A stretch of 20,015 bases of DNA from a virus, in the IMG/VR virus record IMGVR_UViG_3300009605_000212, positions 1 through 20,015 of that record; one strand, written 5' to 3'. The position numbers and the translations under genes were made by a program. The notes below the pieces were generated by a model. The model was not told where the DNA came from, did not search any database, and worked only from the letters and a program-made list of their open reading frames with translations. This document shows positions 7,589-14,311 of this stretch, piece after piece (the stretch's first letter is position 1; every line of letters starts with the position of its first letter).

Positions 7589-8274
7589 TTGTGACAGGTG
7601 TTCCGAGGAGCGGCACGTCATGGTTGGCATCAGTATTTGTTAATCATGGATTTGATCCCGGCAGACGAGCCTTCGAGGAGTCTAAAAAATATCATGCGAA
7701 GGTAGAGCCGCCCAGGTGGGAAGATCCGTGGGTGTTGAAAGAAAATAATCAGTCGTTCTCATTCTCTGAGGGCCATCCCATGATGCCTCCTGATCACGTC
7801 TGGTCGACTCCATCACCTTCGTTTGTTGAAGAAGTCTTGTCAGACAAAAAAGAGCCGTGGGTCATCAAAGACCCTGGATTTTGTTTTACCCTGCCGATGT
7901 GGATGGAGCTGGATCTTGACTTTGTAGTCTGTGCCACACTCAGGCATCCGTGGTCGTGCGTTAAGTCGCTGAACGAGTCGGTTTCGTTCCCCGAGTCGAG
8001 ATGCCCCAAGATCTGGTGGCGGTACATGATTAATCTTGTCGGATTATCTTGCAGCATTCCAGTAAACTGGGTAAGTTTCCCAGAACAGAACGGCATAAAG
8101 TCTGCTGTTGGATCAACTGGTTGCACGTACAAAAAGACAGATTCATTCCACGATATATTTATTCACAATCAACCCGAGGATGTGCCAGACGAGTATCGGC
8201 ACCTCTTAAACCTTTACACCGATATTTTAACACCGCTGGAAAACCGGGAGATATTTGAACATGGAACTAAGTGA
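7576..8274 (+). CDS. Sulfotransferase, second of tandem pair
   Basis: A 232-residue paralogue of the preceding gene. It has the phosphosulfate loop GVPRSGTSWLAS at 8-19, a central PWVIKDP at 94-100 (PWVLKDP in the first copy) and the 3'-phosphate segment ATLRHPWSCVKS, with R123 and S131 eight apart. Both copies also share KIWW about 20 residues later (147-150 and 145-148). It starts at GTG 7576, five bases after a GGAG, overlapping the upstream gene; the start falls directly on the first beta strand, so an earlier start is unlikely. The region between the loop and PWVIKDP differs greatly from the first copy, with an insert rich in Trp, Pro and Glu (VEPPRWEDPWVLKENN), which suggests a different acceptor. 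No export signal is seen. It overlaps the next gene by 14 bases. Confidence 0.8.
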   Translation: MRNVIVTGVPRSGTSWLASVFVNHGFDPGRRAFEESKKYHAKVEPPRWEDPWVLKENNQSFSFSEGHPMMPPDHVWSTPSPSFVEEVLSDKKEPWVIKDPGFCFTLPMWMELDLDFVVCATLRHPWSCVKSLNESVSFPESRCPKIWWRYMINLVGLSCSIPVNWVSFPEQNGIKSAVGSTGCTYKKTDSFHDIFIHNQPEDVPDEYRHLLNLYTDILTPLENREIFEHGTK

Positions 8275-9433
8275 CAAGGCAAAGGCGGCGAACGTCCTTG
8301 TGGCAACTCCAAACTATACAAACGAGTTGTCATCAGAGGTCCACGTCAACCACATCGAACTTGCGGTCAACTGGACCAAGTGGGGATTGAGTTTTAACTG
8401 TGTTTTGATTGGCAGGACGTTTGTTCATTTCGCCAGGACACAGATGGTGGAACTCGTTTTAAAGCCAGCAGACAACGACAAACCCCTCGGGCATCCAGAA
8501 TACAAACCGTTTTATTCGCATGTTTTGTGGTTGGATGATGACGCAGTAATCGAGCCGGATCTGCTTCTGAGGTATATCGACTTTGACAAGGATGTGGTGA
8601 TCTCACCGTACCCGATGAGGAGGCCCGGTTACGAGATTGGGGTCTTGACTTCCGTTGCACATAAATGTGATTGTGGGTGGTACGGCTATATATTGTGGTC
8701 CTACGAAGACAAGAAGGTCATTACAATCGAAACCCTGGAGGAGCTGAGGGGAGAGATTGGAGACGCACCGGACGAAGAGGCTGGGCCGGAAGGTTGCCCA
8801 GCGAACGAAGATGAGATCGTCTGCCCCAAATGCGGGAGCCGGGAAATGTGGAGAGATTTCCACAACCACAGGGCATATCGAAACCTCTCTACGTTCCACA
8901 ATCTTGACCGGGGTTTGATCGAGGTGGACGGAGGCGGCACACACGCAATGCTTGTCAAGACCGAATCGTTTTATGATCGAAGGGGTCAGGTTGGTGGTCC
9001 TGATGCGATGCCTACCGAGGTCACGAATATCGTCAAGTTTATCAAGGATAACTTGAACGAAGAGGATCAGCAGCGTTATGACCACTACCTGGGTGACATC
9101 CCCGATGAGACTCATAATTTTGTCGAGGAGTATCAGTCAGGGAAGCCGTACTTCTTGATGCCGAAGAGGGGAACAGAGGATATGTATTGGTGTTACCGTG
9201 CAAAACGGAAGGGCATCAAAACCTTCTGCGACTCAGACTCCTTCGCTGGGCATGTCGGATTTGCTCCAGTTATTACCAGAGGTTTCAGGGATGCTATTGA
9301 GCGAAGCAAATACGGACTCGGAAACGGCGAAAGAGAAGTGAAGATCCAGAAACTCCAGACAAACGAGGACGATAAGTTTTTACCGATCAGGAAGCCGGGG
9401 GTGCATGTAGACAAGGCATCGAATATTATATGA
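8261..9433 (+). CDS. GT-A type glycosyltransferase with inserted zinc ribbon
   Basis: A 390-residue protein with a GT-A nucleotide-sugar transferase layout. The first strand is NVLVATPNYT; HVLWLDDDAVIEP at about 87-99 holds the DxD metal site; and a later acceptor-side strand is GGGTHAMLVKTESF at about 225-238. W-CYRAKRKGIKTF with DSDSFAGHVGF follows near 320-345. Between the DxD half and the acceptor half is a zinc ribbon made of CDCGWYG (C136, C138) and CPKCG (C188, C191). This insertion is unusual for the family. I chose ATG 8261 because CCGGGAG at 8244-8250 is properly spaced to it; a TTG at 8255 is too close. The likely role is to add a sugar to a lipid-linked or protein-linked glycan that the neighbouring sulfotransferases and methyltransferase then modify. 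Donor and acceptor are unknown. There is no membrane segment. Confidence 0.75.
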   Translation: MELSDKAKAANVLVATPNYTNELSSEVHVNHIELAVNWTKWGLSFNCVLIGRTFVHFARTQMVELVLKPADNDKPLGHPEYKPFYSHVLWLDDDAVIEPDLLLRYIDFDKDVVISPYPMRRPGYEIGVLTSVAHKCDCGWYGYILWSYEDKKVITIETLEELRGEIGDAPDEEAGPEGCPANEDEIVCPKCGSREMWRDFHNHRAYRNLSTFHNLDRGLIEVDGGGTHAMLVKTESFYDRRGQVGGPDAMPTEVTNIVKFIKDNLNEEDQQRYDHYLGDIPDETHNFVEEYQSGKPYFLMPKRGTEDMYWCYRAKRKGIKTFCDSDSFAGHVGFAPVITRGFRDAIERSKYGLGNGEREVKIQKLQTNEDDKFLPIRKPGVHVDKASNII

Positions 9434-9720
9434 TCCCAAACGTGCCACCTGATGGGGATATCAACCTTAACGCTTTGGGGTTTGACGTTGACGGGAATCC
9501 AAGAGTTGATGTCCTGCGGTGTAAGACTTGCAGGAAGGGACTCGATACCTCTGAAACCAATATTCTGTTTTGCCCTTACTGTCTCGGGAACGAATGGACA
9601 AGCAAGACGGGAATCTTAACATTTCCTGAGCAGGTAAGGCTCTACCGAATGACAGGCTTTTGGTTTACAACGCCAGCGAACGGGAAATGGAATAAGTTTT
9701 TCGGGAGACTGTTACCGTGA
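9430..9720 (+). CDS. Small zinc-ribbon protein
   Basis: A 96-residue protein whose ATG overlaps the glycosyltransferase stop (ATGA) and whose stop overlaps the methyltransferase start. Its centre is a zinc ribbon: VLRCKTCRKGL and ILFCPYCLGNEW, two CxxC pairs about 15 residues apart. The tail LYRMTGFWFTTPANGKWNKF is aromatic and could be a contact surface. It is not a copy of the FmdB-like protein at 3764. Its position suggests that it acts with the glycosyltransferase, which carries its own ribbon, as a subunit or adaptor. That is inference; no enzymatic motif is visible. Confidence 0.7.
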   Translation: MIPNVPPDGDINLNALGFDVDGNPRVDVLRCKTCRKGLDTSETNILFCPYCLGNEWTSKTGILTFPEQVRLYRMTGFWFTTPANGKWNKFFGRLLP

Positions 9721-10406
9721 AGGAACTCCAGTTTTGCGGGGTAGTCGATGAGATTTTGCCAAACCTGGACAGCCCGAATCGCACAGATGGAATTATAAAT
9801 TCAGACGATGATTTTGTTGTGAAGTTTGTTACGGGCAGAGGAAGCAGGGGAAAAAAATATATAGTAGATGTGGCGTTCCCCGAGAAGGTGAAAATTCATT
9901 GCGACATGAACGGAGTGGATGAATCCTGTGCGGAGTTTCTCACGGGGCTTGTCGGGATGATACAGCCCAAGATTGCACTGGAAACCGGAACGCACAGAGG
10001 AAGAAGCACAAAGGCTATTGCGGAGGCTCTTGTCATAAACGGTCACGGGATGTTGTGGACTGTAGACCGTAACGATTATGATGTGCTGAGTCGTGCATTG
10101 ACTCCATCAGAGTTTGACAAGGTGACACAGGTGATCGGTGAAACCCCACAGGCGTTTGAGGAAGATCCGCTCAAGAGTCTTGAGGGTATAGAGTTTGCAT
10201 TTCTTGACGGTGGACATGATGCATTTAACGTAATGGCTGAACTTGAATATGTTGACGCCCACAGGGCAGAAGAATGCATAGTTGCAATAGATAACACCAG
10301 GGATTCCATGTGGCCCGAGCAGTCGGAGTTTTTGAGGAGTTATGATAGGTACCCTATTGTGTCGCTTCCATCAATGTGCGGCACAGACATCATTCAGATG
10401 AGGTAA
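9717..10406 (+). CDS. Class I SAM-dependent methyltransferase
   Basis: A 229-residue protein with a Rossmann methyltransferase core in the second half. Motif I is KIALETGTHRGRSTKAIAEA (about 85-104), followed by an acidic adenosine-binding residue in LWTVDRNDYD (D117) and IEFAFLDGGHDAFNV (about 158-171). The last of these is the D-G-G-H pattern of the Methyltransf_24 type found in sugar and glycan methyltransferases. AIDNTRD at 190-196 provides a second acidic site. About 70 N-terminal residues precede the core and are not recognised. It starts at GTG 9717, eight bases after TCGGGAGA, overlapping the upstream stop as GTGA. As the last gene of the coupled cassette it would methylate the same glycan; DNA-methyltransferase motifs are absent. 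Substrate is unproven. Confidence 0.75.
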   Translation: MKELQFCGVVDEILPNLDSPNRTDGIINSDDDFVVKFVTGRGSRGKKYIVDVAFPEKVKIHCDMNGVDESCAEFLTGLVGMIQPKIALETGTHRGRSTKAIAEALVINGHGMLWTVDRNDYDVLSRALTPSEFDKVTQVIGETPQAFEEDPLKSLEGIEFAFLDGGHDAFNVMAELEYVDAHRAEECIVAIDNTRDSMWPEQSEFLRSYDRYPIVSLPSMCGTDIIQMR

Positions 10407-10409
10407 GAT

Positions 10410-10724
10410 ATGTCCGATGCAAATCCGAACGGCCCGTATACGGCAGCGAAAAAAACAAGCAGTGCCGTGGTCACAACTGCGGGTGTGGGTGGTTATCTCA
10501 AGGCGTTTGGGATGACTGTCACCACTAACGCCAGTGAGATTGAGATACGAGACGGTGGGGCTTCTGGTACTGTGCTGTGTGATCTCCATCTTGATGGAGC
10601 TACAGCGAAAAACAGTATCAGCTCCGGCGACATCGGACCCATCAGGTTCGCCACGGATATCTATATGACCCTCACTGGAACAGGTGCTGAGGGTTGGGCT
10701 GTTTATAACGAAGACTCCGCGTAA
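10410..10724 (+). CDS. Small beta-rich virion protein
   Basis: A 104-residue protein starting three bases after the methyltransferase stop, with GAGGT as SD. It is made of short strands rich in Thr, Ala and Gly (KTSSAVVTTAGVGGYL, FGMTVTTNASEIEIRDGGAS, ISSGDIGPIRF, IYMTLTGTGAEGWAVYNE). The pattern, including a terminal 'sGtG-egW-aVY' strand, is the kind seen in small phage beta-sandwich proteins near the neck. One cysteine lies in VLCDLHLD. No enzymatic motif is present. It marks the return to structural genes after the accessory cassette. Exact role, such as head decoration or head-tail junction, cannot be assigned. Confidence 0.65.
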   Translation: MSDANPNGPYTAAKKTSSAVVTTAGVGGYLKAFGMTVTTNASEIEIRDGGASGTVLCDLHLDGATAKNSISSGDIGPIRFATDIYMTLTGTGAEGWAVYNEDSA

Positions 10725-10726
10725 AT

Positions 10727-10762
10727 CGGGTGTGTTTCTGAGTCTCCCGGTTTACACACCCG
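10727..10762 (+). promoter_or_regulatory. Hairpin whose loop complements the CCGGGAGA leader
   Basis: CGGGTGTGT at 10727-10735 pairs perfectly with ACACACCCG at 10754-10762, giving nine pairs. The 18-base loop (10736-10753) holds TCTCCCGG at 10743-10750, the exact reverse complement of the leader found before the genes at 4185, 6905, 8261 and 11107. The hairpin lies in the 74-base spacer between two small structural genes. No U-run follows, so it does not look like a standard terminator. It may be an RNA element, or a relic of an inverted gene leader. Confidence 0.5.
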
Positions 10763-10769
10763 TGAGGGT

Positions 10770-10787
10770 GGGGGCGTAAAAACCCCC
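10770..10787 (+). promoter_or_regulatory. Second short GC hairpin in the 10725-10798 spacer
   Basis: GGGGG (10770-10774) pairs with CCCCC (10783-10787) around the loop CGTAAAAA. It ends 11 bases before ATG 10799, in the place where an SD would normally be; no clear SD exists for that gene. No U-tract follows on the plus strand. A role in start-site access, mRNA stability or pausing is possible, but only the pairing is seen. Confidence 0.4.
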
Positions 10788-10798
10788 GCTCAAAAACT

Positions 10799-11083
10799 AT
10801 GAGCAATGCCGCAGTATCAGTCACGACAGATGCCACCTCTCTGGTTGCCGAGAACTTCGAGAGGATTGGTCTGACTATAGACAATCAGGGATCTGTGACG
10901 GTTTTCATCGGTGATGTCTCAACAGTCACAGCAGCAACAGGCATCACTCTGGCTGCGGGAGCAAAATTGACCTATAATTTCGATGGGGGTTCTCCTCAAT
11001 ATTTTTTTCAAGGACAACTCTGGGGAATTGTTAGCAGCGGGACAGCAGATGTCAGAATTATGGAGCACGCCAGAACAAGATGA
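10799..11083 (+). CDS. Small beta-sandwich virion protein
   Basis: A 94-residue protein with the order seen in many small phage neck or decoration proteins: an N-terminal strand (AAVSVTTDATSLVAENFERI), GLTIDNQGSVTVFIGDVSTV, then GITLAAGAKLTYNF, an aromatic strand QYFFQGQLWGIVSSGTADV, and a charged end RIMEHARTR. It has no cysteine, signal peptide or membrane helix. ATG 10799 lacks an SD and follows two hairpins, so translation may be coupled or controlled by structure. The stop overlaps an unused ATG at 11080. I am fairly sure that it is structural, less sure which part of the virion. Confidence 0.65.
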   Translation: MSNAAVSVTTDATSLVAENFERIGLTIDNQGSVTVFIGDVSTVTAATGITLAAGAKLTYNFDGGSPQYFFQGQLWGIVSSGTADVRIMEHARTR

Positions 11084-11106
11084 GTCATCACACCGGGAGA
11101 GATACC

Positions 11107-11784
11107 ATGCTGACTACAACGACCAGCCCAACGCCTGACAACCTGGATCTTTCACCAGAGCCGCACCCTCTCGTTGACGGTGCTATTGTTATGACGGACA
11201 GGTATAGAGTCGAATTCCTGCCTGACTATGAGCCGCCCGATATTCACAGGCGAGAGATTACTGCGGCGACATGGAAGAACGCGCACGGTGCACTTGTCAA
11301 TGTCGGGGAAGATGACGGACTGATCTTGAGGCTTGAGGGCAAACGGCGTCCTCATTCAACGTGGAGGCATATGGGCAGGGAGTTGGATGAGTTCGAGGCC
11401 AAAGAGATCATGACAGAGACAAGGCGGACTATACCGGAGTTCGCATGTTGGGATTATAGACTCGTTGAAGTAGTTGTTACTGACGGTCCCGAGCAGAAAG
11501 CGGAGCTGTTAGAATCAACAGAACAGGCAAAGCGCAGGTCCAGGGACGAAAGAAAACAACAGTATGAGTCCACTAATGCACTGGCGTCTGCGACCGATAA
11601 GTTGACAGATATGTTGCAGGGGAATGTGGGCGTAGAGAAGGCGGGTGTAGATCTGACGCCTGACAAGGTCTTGGATCATCTCCGAAAACAACTTACAGAT
11701 TCCCAGATCGAGGAAATGCTTTTAACCGTTCAAGAAGAAAAACCAAAGCGAGGCCCAGGAAGGCCAAGAAAAGATGGCACTTAA
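11107..11784 (+). CDS. Unrecognised protein with C-terminal AT-hook
   Basis: A 225-residue protein that I do not recognise as a family. I place the start at ATG 11107 because CCGGGAGA (11093-11100) is correctly spaced, rather than at ATG 11080, which has no SD. The N-terminal half is a mixed alpha/beta globular region (TDRYRVEFLPDYEPPDIHRR, then WKNAHGALVNVGEDDGLILR). The second half is charged helix (EQAKRRSRDERKQQYEST) suited to a coiled coil. The end KPKRGPGRPRKDGT contains GRPRK at about 218-222, the core of an AT-hook that binds the minor groove of AT-rich DNA. Its place before the head-tail adaptor suggests a virion or packaging role in contact with DNA. It overlaps the adaptor by 11 bases. 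Confidence 0.6.
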   Translation: MLTTTTSPTPDNLDLSPEPHPLVDGAIVMTDRYRVEFLPDYEPPDIHRREITAATWKNAHGALVNVGEDDGLILRLEGKRRPHSTWRHMGRELDEFEAKEIMTETRRTIPEFACWDYRLVEVVVTDGPEQKAELLESTEQAKRRSRDERKQQYESTNALASATDKLTDMLQGNVGVEKAGVDLTPDKVLDHLRKQLTDSQIEEMLLTVQEEKPKRGPGRPRKDGT

Positions 11785-12754
11785 TTTTTCAGAACTCCGA
11801 GATACTCTGACGGAACTCGGTGGTCATGACGATTCTGATTTTGTGAATATGACCAATCGAGCGATAAACCGTGTGATGCATCGACTGCTGTCAGAGGTTA
11901 ATCAGGACGAGGTGTCGTTTGAGTCCTCTCTCGTTACCGTGGCATCTACGGCAAAATACGGGATGCCAGCAGATGTGTCGAGGGTTGTAAACGTAGAGGA
12001 TACATCTAATGCAAGGCGACTGAATGAGATGTCGAAGGATGAGTTTGACCGCCGATATCCCGGCACCACGACTTCAGGTCAACCCAGGGGGTATTATGTT
12101 CTCGGCACAAGAGCGGTAGAAAAAAATCTTGCTGCCGCAGGAACTATTACGGTTGAGTCATCTTCGGCGTCTGATGCCACAAATTTCTCCGTAAGGATAG
12201 AGGGAAAAAATGCTAACCGAGTCATCTTGAGCGAAAAGTTGACGATGAACGGCACGACCGCTGTCACATCCTCTCACTCATATGCCACCGATGGTATCTT
12301 GACAATATCGAAGTCGGCAAATGCAGGATCTACATGGACAGGGTTTGTGACAGTCAAGGATTCAAGCGGCAATGTTATCGCCTATCTTGCACAACCTACG
12401 GACATCAGCCGGTACCTATGGGTGGAATTTTATCCTATCCCTGACTCGATTTTGACCTTGACGGTGAGAGCAGTGGAAAGAGTTCCTGATCTGGTGAATG
12501 ACGAGGATGTGCCAAGACTCCATGAGGATTGGCATCACATGATCATCCTCGGGGCTGGACCTGAGTTGATGCTGGCGGCAGGTAAGACATCTCAGGCACA
12601 GAGGATGTTGGGGGAGTTCCAGGATAACCTGGCAAGATTCAAGGCACGCGCACAGTATAGACCAAACAGGCTTGCAATGTTTGCAGACGTTCAGTCTCAA
12701 GCAGGGTTGCTACCTGGTGATAGACCACTCATTCAAAACGTGGACTTTGTATAG
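11774..12754 (+). CDS. Head-tail adaptor protein (gp11/gp4-like) with inserted domain
   Basis: A 326-residue protein that I read as the ring joining portal to tail. The N-terminal helices (LNFSELRDTLTELGGHDDSD, then FVNMTNRAINRVMHRLLSEV) and the C-terminal pair (LHEDWHHMIILGAGPEL-MLAAGKTSQAQRM followed by FQDNLARFKARAQYR) are typical of podovirus adaptors in which a helical bundle contacts the portal. 'HEDWHHMIILGA' is a familiar signature for the family. Between them, residues about 110-215 form a Ser/Thr-rich beta region (TITVESSSASDATNFSVRI) not expected in the minimal adaptor; it may be a lobe exposed on the neck. The start overlaps the AT-hook gene, and the stop directly abuts the nozzle ATG. 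Confidence 0.7.
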   Translation: MALNFSELRDTLTELGGHDDSDFVNMTNRAINRVMHRLLSEVNQDEVSFESSLVTVASTAKYGMPADVSRVVNVEDTSNARRLNEMSKDEFDRRYPGTTTSGQPRGYYVLGTRAVEKNLAAAGTITVESSSASDATNFSVRIEGKNANRVILSEKLTMNGTTAVTSSHSYATDGILTISKSANAGSTWTGFVTVKDSSGNVIAYLAQPTDISRYLWVEFYPIPDSILTLTVRAVERVPDLVNDEDVPRLHEDWHHMIILGAGPELMLAAGKTSQAQRMLGEFQDNLARFKARAQYRPNRLAMFADVQSQAGLLPGDRPLIQNVDFV

Positions 12755-14302
12755 ATGCCCGATCCGGTAACTCCAGGCGTTCGGACTTCTCCAATCTACA
12801 GGATTAGGGGTAAGACGGGTTTTGATTATCCAGACCCTCGGGCTACGCCTGAAAATACGGAAGAATTAGAAAACATGAATTTGACGGAGAGAGGCACAGC
12901 AAAGAAACGAGACGGATATGATGAATACAACTCGAATCAAATTTCTGAATCAGGTGCGGCAAAGGATGTAACATATTTGGTGTCTCTGCCGTTTAAGGCT
13001 GGCACATTGTTCGCCTCGTTTGCGGGAACAAAATTTTACGAGGAAACTAATTCTACGAGGACAGATAGAACTGGCTCGTTGAGTCTAACGGATAATACAG
13101 ACAAGAGATGGCGATCTGTTTTCCTGGATGATTCGATGATTGCCACAAACGGCACCGATGAGACGGTGAGGTGGACAGGGTCCGGCAATGCTACGGATAT
13201 GTCAGGTGGCGCGAATATTCCGTGGACAACTTGCCGTGACTTTGCAGTCCACAACAACCTGCTGGTAGCTCTAAGGCCGACAATCTCATCAGTAGATCAG
13301 ACTACGAGGGTGATGTGGTGCGATATCAACCCGAAAGTTTTTACGGTAGATGTTACTAATTTCCCCGTTGATAACAGGGCTGAGATCTCCGATGCCGGGC
13401 CGCCGATCATTGGGGGAGTAGACTTCAATGGATTTTTATATATATGCAAAGAGGACGGCATTTATCAAACCATCCTTGAGTACGACACGGGTTTTGTCGA
13501 ACTCCGTATTTTATCCTCGATTCGAGGCTTTGAACCAATCGCAACAAATTCCATCCTCACAAGAGTCGGAAATACGCCGTTTATGTTCCTTGTTGCGAGA
13601 GATGGCGCGTATGTCATAAATCCTGATAATTCCTTTATAAACGTCTCAAGGCCACTGCAAGAGGAATGGAGTAATCTTAATCAGGGACGGTTAAAATATG
13701 CAGTCTCGTTCATTCGCCAGAAAGATCATCAAGTAAGGACGCTGCTTTCCGCATCCAGCACAGTAGGTCACGACAGAGTTTTTGTGTGGGATTGGGACAC
13801 TGGAGATGTATGGTTCGACAAACCCGCTGACGCGATCAACTACGCAGATTCCTGGATCATATCGAATAAGGAATATGACATCTTTGGGACAACTGACGGA
13901 TATATTCAACAAGCGAACGATCCCAACAAGACCACCGATAATGGATCTGGAATTAACTGGAAGGTACTGATGCAACCCAACGATTTGGGTTTCCCTGGCG
14001 TTGATAAGAACATAATTTCTCTTAACAGTTATTTCAGATCACAGAGCGGCCAGCAGACTCACACCTTGCAGTTCCTTAGAGATGAGAGGCAGTCAACTAC
14101 AATTACCAAGACGTTGTCCGTGGGGTCATCTGTGACGTATGGCTCGGGACTCCTCTATGACAATGGTGTTTTTTATTCAGGTGGGGTAAATCAAAAGGTT
14201 GTGACATTCATCAACCGTGATGCTGAGACATTCGCACCCGAATGGTCTGGGTCTGATGCGGTTGACATTCAAGGGTACTCTGTGGAGTACGAAATCTCAT
14301 AA
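12755..14302 (+). CDS. Tail nozzle protein, beta-propeller-like
   Basis: A 515-residue protein resembling podovirus tail nozzle (gp12 or gp10-like) subunits. Blade-like repeats of the form 'strand-turn-W/F-strand' run through it (RWRSVFLDDSMIATNGTDET, DFAVHNNLLVALRP, FNGFLYICKEDGIYQTILEY, FLVARDGAYVINPDN, RVFVWDWDTGDVWFDKPADA), with alternating 'what is displayed, then how it changed' strands as in propeller folds. The start is an ATG exactly at the adaptor stop (no gap). It ends with a beta strand, IQGYSVEYEIS. Together with the adaptor it argues strongly for a short-tailed phage. No tape-measure or tube gene is visible in the window, which fits. I cannot distinguish T7-type from P22-type by reading alone. 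Confidence 0.7.
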   Translation: MPDPVTPGVRTSPIYRIRGKTGFDYPDPRATPENTEELENMNLTERGTAKKRDGYDEYNSNQISESGAAKDVTYLVSLPFKAGTLFASFAGTKFYEETNSTRTDRTGSLSLTDNTDKRWRSVFLDDSMIATNGTDETVRWTGSGNATDMSGGANIPWTTCRDFAVHNNLLVALRPTISSVDQTTRVMWCDINPKVFTVDVTNFPVDNRAEISDAGPPIIGGVDFNGFLYICKEDGIYQTILEYDTGFVELRILSSIRGFEPIATNSILTRVGNTPFMFLVARDGAYVINPDNSFINVSRPLQEEWSNLNQGRLKYAVSFIRQKDHQVRTLLSASSTVGHDRVFVWDWDTGDVWFDKPADAINYADSWIISNKEYDIFGTTDGYIQQANDPNKTTDNGSGINWKVLMQPNDLGFPGVDKNIISLNSYFRSQSGQQTHTLQFLRDERQSTTITKTLSVGSSVTYGSGLLYDNGVFYSGGVNQKVVTFINRDAETFAPEWSGSDAVDIQGYSVEYEIS

Positions 14303-14311
14303 GAGGTTTTT

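Noticed and set aside
6905-8274. The two sulfotransferases as generic P-loop kinases or packaging ATPases
   Set aside because: The loop is PRSGTS and not GxxxxGK[ST], and each has the R-S 3'-phosphate segment typical of sulfotransferases.
8603-9115. Minus-strand frame of 170 codons opposite the glycosyltransferase
   Set aside because: The plus strand has a clear GT-A motif, zinc ribbon and coupled starts. The minus frame has no recognisable motif.
10727-10791. The paired hairpins as an intrinsic terminator
   Set aside because: Neither stem is followed by a U-run on the plus strand, and the genes on both sides look like one operon. I report them as structured RNA instead.
11080-11106. ATG 11080 as the start of the AT-hook gene
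   Set aside because: It overlaps the preceding stop but lacks an SD, while ATG 11107 follows CCGGGAGA at usual distance. Coupled initiation at 11080 cannot be fully excluded.
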